Below, in pieces: positions 1 to 8,686 of a stretch of 64,000 nt of DNA. The stretch's first letter is position 1, and every line of letters begins with the position of its first letter. Made by a program: the position numbers and the translations under genes. The stretch comes from Oceanobacillus_B kapialis (GTDB lineage Bacteria > Bacillota > Bacilli > Bacillales > Amphibacillaceae), in the NCBI RefSeq assembly GCF_042685265.1, contig NZ_JBHUMX010000013.1; one strand, given 5' to 3'. A model generated the notes under the pieces. It was not told where the DNA came from and did not search any database. It saw only the letters and a list, made by a program, of their open reading frames with translations.

Positions 1-34
1 ATTTGGTAGGGAGGGGTACCCCTCCCTACCAAAT
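1..34. repeat. Perfect 34-bp palindrome
   Basis: The first 34 bases form a perfect inverted repeat with 16-bp arms (ATTTGGTAGGGAGGGG) and a TA centre. There is no T-run on the visible side, so it is not an obvious terminator. The arm resembles the second hairpin of the dispersed repeat seen near 18.6 and 60.0 kb, but the adjoining conserved GAAGTTTCACTTTAT is absent on this side. It may continue left of the window. Confidence 0.75.
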
Positions 35-90
35 AAAATTCAATATAATAAAACCATAGTTGAAAACTTGTATCTATAAATTACACAATA

Positions 91-381
91 TTATGGACTT
101 GACTGTTTCTTTAACTGTTGGTAGATGATTTTGTTATTACGTCGTAACTTCTTTTTTAAAGCGTGATCTTCCAACAACCAATCAGAAACAATCTCTCCCC
201 ATTTTCCCTCGTACATCATTCCTCCCTTTTTAGAAAAGTTTTCCGAAGGAAGTTGGTCCTCATCAGCATATTTTTTTACCGTTTCCCAACTGAACCCTGT
301 TCTTCTTGATATTTCGTTGATTGATAATGATTTCTCATTTCTCATTTTTTTGATATGATTAACTTCAGGCATTGCCAGCAT
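91..381 (-). pseudogene. IS21-type transposase (IstA) N-terminal fragment
   Basis: The 96-residue product begins like IS21-family IstA transposases. It has a short N-terminal stretch and then a helix-turn-helix region at about residues 15-45 (SINEISRRTGFSWETVKKY). IstA proteins are normally about 400-500 residues, so the DDE catalytic domain is missing. The reading frame ends shortly after IIYQQLKKQ, and no IstB partner is visible downstream. I read it as a remnant of a decayed insertion sequence. The family call rests on recalled similarity of the N-terminus. Confidence 0.6.
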
Positions 382-1506
382 CCTTTCAATCCCTCCACCA
401 TTATTTGATTCGTCATCATTAACGGTAGGGTTTTTTGATTAGGCTGGCAAGCCTTTTTTCTTTGCTTTTAAGAATTGCAGGGTTCTATGATTTTCTTTGC
501 AATTCTCACTACTTTTATTTTGCACTATACAACCACTGAAATTTAAAGGGAAAATGCCGAAATAAGTATGCTCATGGCGGATTAAAAAGAGGGATGGCTC
601 ATTATACGCAAAAGTCGAGAGATTAGGTTACATACCTGTACTTCAAGAAAACTCAAGCCGTTACTCTGTAATACCGATATCAAAAATTAATTGATTGGTA
701 AAACTTCTCACCCTAGTAGGTTATAAAACAAAAACAGTATTCGATATTAATATATCCCCTATATTTCATATTAGTTTATGCATAAAAGTGGTAATAGAGA
801 GATTCACTAATCCTAAAAGATTTCCAAAATGACGTAACCGTAGTGAAAAGAGATTTAGAGGATTTAGAGAATAAGGACATAATAAAAAAACACTCCTCCA
901 TATTTAACAGTTTTTATACGGGATCGCTGTCCCAACCAGCCTCAAACATGTTTCTACAAAGAGGGGGTGGACAGTATTACGGACGGGCGCAGTTGTGGAA
1001 TAAAAATTGTACCGTTAAAGGGCCATTATATGGAATAATATCAATATATACAGGGGGGTAAAATGAACCTAGAAGTCTCGATAATTGTTCAGTAGTTAAC
1101 AATGCTGAAGATTACTTTACACATTGAAGAATGAAGCATCGTGTATATTGATTACCAAATATTTAAAGAAATAATTTTTTAGGTATACAGAGGTTACGAT
1201 TAACGGAAGAGGAACAAGAGTGGTACGATTTGAGTTTTCGTAGTGACAGAGGTTTGGCTCGACTTAAAGATACTCCTCTAGTTTAATGAATCGGTTTAAC
1301 AAAAGTACTCAACAACAAGAGATAAATAGTAACATCAGCTAATACACCTTGAAAGAAGAAATGATATTGTTTTTTCTAACGTAAAGGGTGATTTTTTAGT
1401 TTTTTTAATCAACTTTTATTCTGAATCGACAAAGAAGGAATTGACAGCGTTTACATCAAAAGCTATAATAAATTCAACAAGTTAAAATAATGGTGGAGAT
1501 TTGGAG
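382..1506. other. Gene-poor decayed stretch
   Basis: About 1.1 kb without a gene I can support. It has short interrupted coding-like stretches (for example around 590-690 and 1180-1290) that run into stops, which suggests eroded genes. A 72-codon frame at 843-1061 has low-complexity composition, a GTG start without a convincing ribosome-binding site, and no recognisable domain. No tRNA or repeat was recognised. Confidence 0.5.
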
Positions 1507-1567
1507 ACCCATACTGTAATAGTACTTCTTTCCTGAAGTGCGTCTATTGCGGTGTGGGTTTTTGTCT
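1507..1567 (+). terminator. Possible rho-independent terminator
   Basis: A long imperfect hairpin (outer ACCCATAC/GTGTGGGT, middle TAATAG/CTATTG, inner CTTC/GAAG) is followed by TTTTTGTCTTTT on the plus strand. No intact gene lies directly upstream, so it may terminate a lost gene or act as a leader element of the hydrolase at 1698. Confidence 0.4.
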
Positions 1568-1697
1568 TTTCACATACTTGTTTGTTTAATAGAAGTTAAG
1601 TGAAGTAGGGGGTGCACACGTCCGAAGTTTTAGCAGGTGACGGATCTCGGTGAGGACCATATAGACTAAGTTACAAATAAGGAGGAAAAGGGGAAAC

Positions 1698-3536
1698 ATG
1701 GAAAAAGGAAAAAGGAAATCTAAGCTATATTTAATAATATCATTAATATTAGTTGTTGTTAGTATGATTGGTGCGTCTTTGGTTCAGACTTCTGGTGGTG
1801 AAGTAGAGGTCAAAGAAATGCAATGGGAGACTCCATCTGGCCATATGATGAGTGCGTTTTTGTTTGTGCCTGATGGTGTGTCTGAAGATAACCCTGCGCC
1901 GGGCATAGTTACTAGTCATGGCTGGTATAATAACAAGGAAATGCAGGATATGAACTTCGTTGAATATTCCAGAAGAGGCTATGTTGTTATGTCAATAGAC
2001 ATGTATGGACATGGGGAGTCCGAAGCTGTTAGGCCCGATGAGTGGCAAGAACGAGGAACAGGTATGTATGATGCTGTTGAATTAATGGCTGATCTCCCAT
2101 ATGTAGACACTTCAAGGATTGGAATAACAGGTCATTCTAACGGCGCTCGAGCTGCCAACTGGTCTATTGATGTGGACAATGAAAAAGAGAACCCATTGAT
2201 AGATTCAGTGCTATTGGTAGCAAATGATGCGAACTATATAAACCGGGAAACTGGAGAATACTATAATAAATACGGAAGCAGAGACGTCGGAATTGTAGCA
2301 GCCCAATATGATGAATTCTTTTTCCGAACTGAAAATCCGGACGGTACAATGACTGCACCGAGAGATTTTATGGGCACGGATAATGCACAATCGTTTCTCC
2401 ATTTTGGTGAATCTCCTGACAATATTGAATCAACTCGCTCCAGTTATGAGATGTATGAAGAAGAAATAAATGGAGAATCAGCTACACGCGTGATTTACAA
2501 TCCGGCTCAAACACATCCATGGAATCACTTTTCCGGTCATGTAGCAACACAGAGTATAAACTTTTTTGACGAAACACTGGGAAATCCAGAGCCTATACCA
2601 GCAGATAATCAGGTATGGCAGTTCAAAGAGTTCTTTAACTTATTAGGCCTTATCGGTTTTGGGATGTTTCTCGTAAGTTTTACAAAGGTATTGCTATTTA
2701 CCCGGCCATTTGCAGGGCTCCGTGCACCACAAGACCCGTCACCAGTTGAATTTGCAACGAAGAAGCAAAAAGGGTGGTTTTGGGGAGGGCTTGTGGCAAG
2801 TGCTATCTTTTCAGGAGTTTCCTATATCGCCTTATTTAACTGGGCGATGGTGAATCGTCCGGATTTCTTTCCACAGGCATATACGTTTTATGTTGGAACA
2901 TGGGCTGCATTGAATGGGTTATTTGCTATACTGTTAGTGTTCCTGTCCCGTAAATTTACGGATAGTGAGCAAAAATCCACGTTGAAAGATATAGGTGTAT
3001 CCATTAGTTTAAAAGAACTTGGAAAAACTGTGTTTTTTGCTGTCATTGTAAGTACAGCTGCGTTTGGTTTGGTTTTTGTCAGCGACTATTTGTTTAATAC
3101 AGACTTTCGAATCTGGTTCATAGCGGTTACGGACTTTACGCCGGATAAACTTATTATCGCGTTAAAATATCTTCCATTTTTCTTAATATACTTTGTAGCC
3201 AATTCCGTAGTGGTAAACAGTTTCAATTATTACAGGAATGGAAAAAAAGAATGGATTAATACCGCTTTACTAGCTCTTTTTAACACACTCGGGCCAATAG
3301 TAGTACTCGCCATTCAATACATCACATTCTTTATTACGGGACATGTATTTTTTGAAACTGTATCGGCTATCGTAGGCATTTGGCTAATTAGTTTCCTGGT
3401 CATCTTACCTGTGGCTACGATAATTTCAAGAAAAATTTTCAGAGCAAGCTTGAATCCTTATTTAGGAGGGATAATTTTTGCCATAGTTGTTACATTGATT
3501 TCTGTGACTAATACTTTAACACAACTTCCAAACTAA
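1698..3536 (+). CDS. Membrane-anchored alpha/beta hydrolase with C-terminal polytopic domain
   Basis: A 612-residue protein. One membrane segment (about residues 10-30) is followed by an alpha/beta-hydrolase domain to about residue 300. The nucleophile elbow GHSNG centres on Ser about 147, and the candidate acid and histidine lie in the downstream hydrolase part. The C-terminal half (about 320-610) is hydrophobic, with roughly seven or eight membrane segments. Such fusions are usually annotated as alpha/beta hydrolase or dienelactone-hydrolase-like, with unknown substrate. The start has a strong GGAGG about ten bases upstream. A hairpin terminator follows directly, so the gene looks monocistronic. 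The active site probably faces outside, since the hydrolase follows a single N-terminal membrane segment. Confidence 0.8.
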   Translation: MEKGKRKSKLYLIISLILVVVSMIGASLVQTSGGEVEVKEMQWETPSGHMMSAFLFVPDGVSEDNPAPGIVTSHGWYNNKEMQDMNFVEYSRRGYVVMSIDMYGHGESEAVRPDEWQERGTGMYDAVELMADLPYVDTSRIGITGHSNGARAANWSIDVDNEKENPLIDSVLLVANDANYINRETGEYYNKYGSRDVGIVAAQYDEFFFRTENPDGTMTAPRDFMGTDNAQSFLHFGESPDNIESTRSSYEMYEEEINGESATRVIYNPAQTHPWNHFSGHVATQSINFFDETLGNPEPIPADNQVWQFKEFFNLLGLIGFGMFLVSFTKVLLFTRPFAGLRAPQDPSPVEFATKKQKGWFWGGLVASAIFSGVSYIALFNWAMVNRPDFFPQAYTFYVGTWAALNGLFAILLVFLSRKFTDSEQKSTLKDIGVSISLKELGKTVFFAVIVSTAAFGLVFVSDYLFNTDFRIWFIAVTDFTPDKLIIALKYLPFFLIYFVANSVVVNSFNYYRNGKKEWINTALLALFNTLGPIVVLAIQYITFFITGHVFFETVSAIVGIWLISFLVILPVATIISRKIFRASLNPYLGGIIFAIVVTLISVTNTLTQLPN

Positions 3537-3558
3537 TTAGTAAGAGTGATTATTTGTA

Positions 3559-3593
3559 ATGGCCTGCCATGCTCGGTGGTAGGCTATTTTCTG
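3559..3593 (+). terminator. Rho-independent terminator after the hydrolase gene
   Basis: Stem ATGGCCTGCCA/TGGTAGGCTAT (11 bp with G-T pairs), 7-base loop, then TTTT. It lies 22 bases after the hydrolase stop codon. Confidence 0.75.
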
Positions 3594-3740
3594 CATACCC
3601 ATTTTGTTGCAAAACGCTTGGGGGGATATGCAATGATTAATAAATTTATTTTGGCTTCCTTGTACAGAAAAAACAAAAATGGTGGGTCATTTTTAGACTT
3701 GGAATGAATATAAACAAGAAACTTTCGGTCCCATACCTAT

Positions 3741-3786
3741 AACGCAATCGGGCGCTTTCGCGGGATAAAGGCTACGCTCACTATTG
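3741..3786. repeat. Short AATCGGGCGCT-type repeat scar
   Basis: Contains AATCGGGCGCT followed by a TTCGCGG-like tail just upstream of the small gene at 3814. Related copies lie at 4104-4146 and 5267-5332, so this stretch carries several copies of a short low-copy repeat between small genes. Confidence 0.4.
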
Positions 3787-3813
3787 TTTTCTAGTATATT
3801 AAGGGGCCATAAA

Positions 3814-4068
3814 ATGAAGAAAGTGAAGAATCTTTCACATTCCGAGTGGAGATTAAGTGTGATGGCTGCTTTAGTGGCCCTTATTGGGAATTTTATTGCA
3901 ATCTTTGTTGTCCTGCGTGAACTGAATATAACATATGTGATAGGTTGTCTGGTCGTTTTTGCATTAGTGGTTGTTGCTAATACGATTTACGTGTTCTATA
4001 AGAGAAAGAAAAAAACGAGGTGGAAAATGGGAACCACAATCGCGGGTAGCAACCCATTAAATCCTTGA
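3814..4068 (+). CDS. Small membrane protein of unknown function
   Basis: I chose the ATG at 3814 because AAGGGG sits seven bases before it. An earlier in-frame TTG at 3784 has no such site. The product is 84 residues, with two membrane segments (about 18-40 and 45-65) and then a strongly basic stretch (YKRKKKTRWK) that should lie in the cytoplasm. No family recognised. It sits between two short-repeat scars and appears to be a single-gene unit. Confidence 0.55.
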   Translation: MKKVKNLSHSEWRLSVMAALVALIGNFIAIFVVLRELNITYVIGCLVVFALVVVANTIYVFYKRKKKTRWKMGTTIAGSNPLNP

Positions 4069-4100
4069 TTATAATTTGTGACGTGTCTTTTCGCTTATTC

Positions 4101-4155
4101 TTTAATCGGGCGCTATTGCGGCATAGCGGTGTTCCAGAATCGGGCCAGATTGTTT
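4101..4155. repeat. Short AATCGGGCGCT-type repeat scar (second copy)
   Basis: Carries AATCGGGCGCT at 4104-4114, then GCGGCATAGCGG, and a second AATCGGGCC at 4138-4146. Shares its core with 3746-3756. Confidence 0.4.
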
Positions 4156-4212
4156 AATATAGTGTTAGAATTGTGTCGATTGAAAAGAAGAAAATAAATA
4201 AGGGGAAAACTA

Positions 4213-5221
4213 ATGACAAAGAAAAAATATTATGATGAATATGGAAATCAAATTAGGTCTAGACCATCGAAGCCATTTTATAAGAAATGGTTGGTTTGGG
4301 TGATAGTAATTTTTGGTGTATTATTTGGCGCTATAGGAATCTATACTCTTGGTAGTAAAGAAGAAGCAGCAGATTACCCATTAGAAAAAGGAGAAGAAAC
4401 AGTAATTGAGAATCCAGAACTTGCGGATTCAAAGGAAGAAAATGCAGAAGAGCAAGCAATATACATATGAAGATTTTAAAGGAATATATGTTATCTTTTC
4501 AAGAGAGCCTTATAAAACCTCCATAAAAGATATGTCAGATATAATAGTGGTAGAAGACGATTATTATCAAAGCTTTAATCGTTGGGATTTTGATATGACT
4601 TCTACTATTAAAGATAAAACAATAGAAGGAAATGTTTTAACACTTGATTTAGATAGAGATGAAAATGAAATGTGGGGACTTCATAGTGAAAGTGGAACTG
4701 AACAATTCGAATTACGGCATGACGGTGATAAAAAAATTCTTTATTCAGTTACAAATGATGATTCTTATTATTCAATGTCTAATCAAGATCTACAAACTCA
4801 CTATACCCAATCAGAAATAGATTATGCACGAATCATTATGACAATATATGGAGAGCCAACTTTAGATCAATGGGCTATGTGGGAAGAAGAGTGGGGTGTT
4901 CCTGTTGTTGTCGTAATTTATAATTCCGCTGGTGATCCTACAGAAGTTTCTGATGAAGTTCCTTATCCTAATGACGTAACTCATTTAAGTTTAACCAATC
5001 AAGGGATGGCAGCCGGAATCATAACGTACTCGTCTCACGGTGATGGAACTATCGTAAGATATCCTATGCCATTACATTATCATCAAGAAGATCAATCAGA
5101 AGAGGGGTATCGACAACTTGCTCAGGAATCTTTAGATGATGCTGAAGCGATCTACATAGAACCATTCGAACCCTACACTGTAGCAGACTTTATTGGACGT
5201 GTGGAGTTTCTATATGAATAA
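4213..5221 (+). pseudogene. Frameshifted membrane-anchored protein of unknown function
   Basis: Two overlapping frames look like one broken gene. The first (4213-4470, 85 codons) gives a basic cytoplasmic start, one membrane segment (about residues 28-48) and an acidic linker, and stops at TGA. The second is open in the +1 frame through 5221 and gives a soluble, probably extracellular domain starting around TYEDFKGIYVIF and ending FEPYTVADFIGRVEF. A one-base insertion (or two-base loss) between about 4436 and 4470 would explain the split. The joined protein would be about 335 residues. I recall similar uncharacterised proteins in halophilic bacilli but cannot name a domain. A sequencing error is an alternative, as is translation of the second frame from the TTG at 4406 or the ATG at 4442. 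Confidence 0.65.
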
Positions 5222-5816
5222 AATGGGGAATTGGAAATGGATCAGCGAAGAATATTTAGTTCTACTTAATAGGGTGCGATTGACAAACAAGTGTGTTCAA
5301 GAGTAGGGCGCTTTTGTTGAAGAACAAAAGTCTAATTCCCACAAAATAGGAGGGATAAGGCTTTTTTATCTTTCAAAACCCTTTACTTTGAATCTGTACT
5401 TTCTTGATTTTACCCCATTGGTAATCGGTTTGGCGCCAAGTGGTAAATCCTGTGGCAATGGCTGGTAAAAAACATGGCAGAAGTGGTACATTCTTATGGC
5501 CGTAATCATCATGGAAAGTGAAGGCAAAAAATCATTTCCTTCGAGTATTATTTTGATATGAATATTTGTGATATTATGAAGTTTTTTACTTAAACTAACT
5601 ATCAGGTTGTGTTAAAAGCTTTTCCTAAATTAATTGATGTGTGGGTCGCATTTAATAATACTGCATTTCTAATAATGGGCAACATTTATGAATTGAGATA
5701 ACTATATTGAGAGGAGCATCAGCAACTCACAATAAAAAAATGCCAAAAATACATTAATTTTAAGTTTAATAATTCTAACACCCATAACCCGGCCGTTTTG
5801 TTTAAATGACATAAGT
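5222..5816. other. Intergenic stretch with repeat scar, no supported gene
   Basis: About 600 bases without a supportable gene. At 5267-5332 there is a GGGTGCGATTG...AGGGCGCTTTTGTTGAAGAACAAAAG segment related to the short repeats at 3746 and 4104. A short frame around 5615-5701 (PKLIDVWVAFNNTAF) could be an eroded coding remnant but has no start or ribosome-binding site. Confidence 0.4.
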
Positions 5817-5858
5817 AAAGGATAATAGATATTTGTTGATTAGTATCTATTATCCTTT
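5817..5858 (+). terminator. Bidirectional hairpin between converging units
   Basis: Perfect 15-bp stem AAAGGATAATAGATA/TATCTATTATCCTTT with a 12-base loop, followed by TTTTAATTTTT on the plus strand. It sits 66 bases beyond the stop codon of the minus-strand gene at 5925-6314 and may serve both directions. Confidence 0.65.
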
Positions 5859-5924
5859 TAATTTTTAATAATTTCTGCTCTACTTTTGAGCATATGATCG
5901 ATCGCTTTTATAATTTGAAGATGT

Positions 5925-6314
5925 CTATATTTCTCCCTTAATAAACAATGTTAATAGGAAAAATAGTAGAAAGCTCGTAAGTAATGTGACTCCACCACCG
6001 ATATAAATGAATAAAGTAACAACGTCAGGTAGATTAAACGGATTAACCATATATAACCACATTCCTACTGTTAAACCTACAGAGCCTAAAATTGCGCTCC
6101 AAACATGCAACTTTGTCAAAATTGATTCAGTTGTTTGAAATACTTTATAGAAAACTGCCCATCCGAAAAGCGTTAACCAGCCAACGACAAGGATATGTGC
6201 ATGAACCGCACGAAATGCATATGAACCAGAACCAGCCATATGTGCGCCTAATATTGCACCAATCAACCCAAAAACTCCTGCAAATCGTAATAAAGTTCTA
6301 CTATTTTTATTCAT
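5925..6314 (-). CDS. Small haem-copper-oxidase subunit I-like membrane protein
   Basis: A 129-residue protein with four predicted membrane segments. RAVHAHILVVGWLTLFGWAV recalls the histidine-bearing helix of cytochrome oxidase/NO reductase subunit I (CcoN, NorB), but the protein is only about a quarter of that length. It cannot hold the full haem-copper site. I chose the ATG at 6314 because GGAGGGGG lies eight bases upstream; the ATG at 6332 overlaps that site. An HssR-type direct repeat lies 65-84 bases upstream of the start, matching the one before hrtB. That makes it a likely member of the haem-stress regulon. Haem binding or buffering is my inference. Confidence 0.7.
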   Translation of the reverse strand: MNKNSRTLLRFAGVFGLIGAILGAHMAGSGSYAFRAVHAHILVVGWLTLFGWAVFYKVFQTTESILTKLHVWSAILGSVGLTVGMWLYMVNPFNLPDVVTLFIYIGGGVTLLTSFLLFFLLTLFIKGEI

Positions 6315-6378
6315 ATAGAATTCCCCCTCCATTTGTTCATCTAGCTTTTTAAATTAATCTTCTATAATGTACTTCCAG

Positions 6379-6398
6379 AATATGAACGGAGTATGAAC
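6379..6398 (-). promoter_or_regulatory. HssR-type direct repeat before the small oxidase-like gene
   Basis: On the minus strand the sequence reads GTTCATACTCC-GTTCATATT, two GTTCAT half-sites 11 bases apart. This matches the layout known for HssR in Staphylococcus aureus (GTTCATATT-N2-GTTCATATT). A -10-like TACATT follows after seven bases, exactly the spacing seen downstream of the hrtB copy (TAAACT). Confidence 0.75.
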
Positions 6399-6472
6399 AA
6401 AATGATTACAAATAGGGGGCAAACTAATAGGCTGATTTATTTGGTCTTGCATGACACAAATAAAAGATAATA

Positions 6473-7858
6473 CTAACTTACTGGCAATTCAACAACAAAG
6501 GTAGTTCCTTCATTTTCTAAACTATCTACATGAATCAGTCCACCATGCATTTTAACAATGGTTGCAACAATGGATAGTCCTAACCCTGTTCCATCAACTG
6601 AACGCGTCCGTGCGGAATCTTCTCGATAAAAACGATCAAAAATTCTTTCTTTCCCTTTATCATTCAATCCTATCCCAGTATCTTCAAAGGTTACCAATAT
6701 CGATTTCTCTTTCTCTTCAATCGATATTTCAATACTGCCATTCGTTTTATTGTATTTGATAGCGTTAGTTAACAAATTATCCCAAACCGTATTAAGAAGA
6801 GACGGGTCCCCAGTAATTTCTACATCCGGTAATGAAAAACCGACCGTAATACCTTTTTCCCCCATTTGCCACTGATAGTTTCGTACAAGTTCTTTCATTT
6901 GCTTCCCAACATTAAATGGTTTTCTTTTCATAATATCTTCATCACGGTCTAACGAAGCAAGTAGTAATAATTGTTTCGTTAATGTAGAGAGCCTTTTAAT
7001 TTCCCCGTTAATGATAGAGATGTAATTGCTTTTTTCTTCTGGACTTAATGCTTCTATTTCCAATAGGTTTGTATACCCTTTTATATTGGATAGAGGTGAC
7101 TGGATATCATGAGAAATATTCGAGATGAACTCTTTCCTCATATCATCCATTTGCTCTAGTTTACTGGCCATTCGTATAAAACTATGTGAAAGCTCTCCTA
7201 TTTCATCATGGCGAGTATTATCAAGATTAACATTGAAATTACCATTAGAGAGTGATTTTGTGGCTGTTGTAAGTTTTGAGATTGGACTCACTAAATATTT
7301 TGTACTAAAAATAACCATAACGATACTCAGAATAATCGTTAATGCTAGCAACCACCCAAATAAAATATGCATTTCGTTAAAAAGGAGTTTAATATCTGGT
7401 CTAAGGAAAAGAGCATACTTTTTCTCGTTATGTGTTAACGGTATACCAATCGTATTCTTCAACTCATTTGCAAAAAAACCTGTGACAAATGTTTCCTGTG
7501 GGAAATTTAAAATACCATGAAAAATGCCACCGTTTAACACTTGTGCTTTAGTGGAATTAGACAGATTATTTTCCCTAAAAGGTGCACCGAAATAAGATTC
7601 CTCTCCAGAATCGTCAACCAAAAAAATTTGGTATCCAATGGAGGAGATATTATCCAAATACTCTTTAAGATTTATATCGGAATGATTGCTTGTAAATTCA
7701 GCAATATCTAATGCGATTTTTGTGTTTTTTTGATCATTATAAGGTTTTAATTTTTGCTGATAATACGTATTGGAGATTAAAAAGGCAAAGATTCCACTAA
7801 AAATCATAATTCCAATGGTAATCACAACAAACTTCACATAAAGAGATCTCATCTGCAA
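6473..7858 (-). CDS. hssS: Haem-sensing-type sensor histidine kinase (HssS-like)
   Basis: A 461-residue membrane kinase. The order is membrane helix (about 8-30), an extracytoplasmic sensor of about 130 residues, membrane helix (about 165-187), HAMP linker (about 190-240), then HisKA with the phospho-acceptor in SNISHDIQSPL at His about 250. HATPase follows with NLLTNAIKYN, DTGIGL and GTGLGLSI. Length and layout fit HssS, which senses haem stress and phosphorylates HssR. The start overlaps the end of hssR by ten bases, so the two are translationally coupled. The haem assignment rests on the neighbouring hrtBA genes and the direct repeats, not on a recognised haem ligand. Confidence 0.85.
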   Translation of the reverse strand: MQMRSLYVKFVVITIGIMIFSGIFAFLISNTYYQQKLKPYNDQKNTKIALDIAEFTSNHSDINLKEYLDNISSIGYQIFLVDDSGEESYFGAPFRENNLSNSTKAQVLNGGIFHGILNFPQETFVTGFFANELKNTIGIPLTHNEKKYALFLRPDIKLLFNEMHILFGWLLALTIILSIVMVIFSTKYLVSPISKLTTATKSLSNGNFNVNLDNTRHDEIGELSHSFIRMASKLEQMDDMRKEFISNISHDIQSPLSNIKGYTNLLEIEALSPEEKSNYISIINGEIKRLSTLTKQLLLLASLDRDEDIMKRKPFNVGKQMKELVRNYQWQMGEKGITVGFSLPDVEITGDPSLLNTVWDNLLTNAIKYNKTNGSIEISIEEKEKSILVTFEDTGIGLNDKGKERIFDRFYREDSARTRSVDGTGLGLSIVATIVKMHGGLIHVDSLENEGTTFVVELPVS

Positions 7859-8529
7859 TTTGCCTCCAGCGAATATCCAATCCCACGCACTGTCTTAATT
7901 TGAAAGTCATCCGTCAATTTAGAAAAACGTTCCCTTAGTCTTTTCACATGAACATCTACAGTTCGTTCATCCCCTTCATAATCCAATCCCCAAATAAGTT
8001 CTATTAGGTGATCACGAGAAAATACCTGCATAGAATTTAAAGCCAGAAAATACAGTAGTTCGAATTCCTTTAAGGGTAAAAGAATAGTTCGATCCCTAAT
8101 CTGAACCTCATAGTTTTTCTTATTTATAGTTGTGCTTCCTAAGCGAATAATAGATTCATCTGATTGTTTATCATATCGTCGCAATAAAGCTTCTATTCTA
8201 AAGTTTAATTCTTTTGGTTCAAATGGCTTGACCAGATAATCATCCGTCCCTGAGCTGAATCCTTCTTCTTTATCCTCAATTTGATTCTTGGCTGTTAAAA
8301 GGATGACTGGAATATCATATTTCTTTCGAATCTCCCTTGTTAATGCATAACCATCCATAAAAGGCATCATCACATCCACTACTGCTAAATCACATGCTTC
8401 TCGATTAAGAACTTCTAATGCTTCAGTACCGTCTTTTGCTTGAGATACTTTATACCCAGCTTCGGATAAGTGGATATTTACTAGCTGTAAAATATTGATA
8501 TCATCATCTACAATTAGAATAGTTGTCAT
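7849..8529 (-). CDS. hssR: OmpR-family response regulator (HssR-like)
   Basis: A 226-residue regulator. The receiver domain (1-115) has the acidic pair IVDDD, phospho-acceptor Asp about 52 in VVDVMMPFMDG, TAK and the lysine in LVKPF. The C-terminal winged helix (about 130-222) has WGLDYEGDERTVDVHVKRLR, which closely resembles staphylococcal HssR as I recall it. It would bind the GTTCAT direct repeats seen before hrtB and before the small oxidase-like gene. The regulator and its kinase lie downstream of hrtBA on the same strand, separated by a weak hairpin. Confidence 0.87.
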   Translation of the reverse strand: MTTILIVDDDINILQLVNIHLSEAGYKVSQAKDGTEALEVLNREACDLAVVDVMMPFMDGYALTREIRKKYDIPVILLTAKNQIEDKEEGFSSGTDDYLVKPFEPKELNFRIEALLRRYDKQSDESIIRLGSTTINKKNYEVQIRDRTILLPLKEFELLYFLALNSMQVFSRDHLIELIWGLDYEGDERTVDVHVKRLRERFSKLTDDFQIKTVRGIGYSLEANCR

Positions 8530-8610
8530 TCTGTATTCTCCTATTTAATTTAATCAAAATATTAGTTATCTACTTTAATTAAAAGTGCATTTAATAAATA
8601 ATAAGAAATA

Positions 8611-8638
8611 AACAGCCCGTAGAAATGTGTAGGCTGTT
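8611..8638 (-). terminator. Weak terminator between hrtA and hssR
   Basis: Stem AACAGCC/GGCTGTT with a 14-base loop, followed by TTATTTCTTATTATTT on the minus strand. It probably attenuates read-through from hrtBA into hssRS. Confidence 0.5.
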
Positions 8639-8686
8639 CATTTACATTATAACTTATATTAATAAATTCTCTAGTTTTTGTAGAAT

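Noticed and set aside
843..1061. 72-codon open frame
   Set aside because: GTG start without a convincing ribosome-binding site, no recognisable domain, and it lies in decayed DNA.
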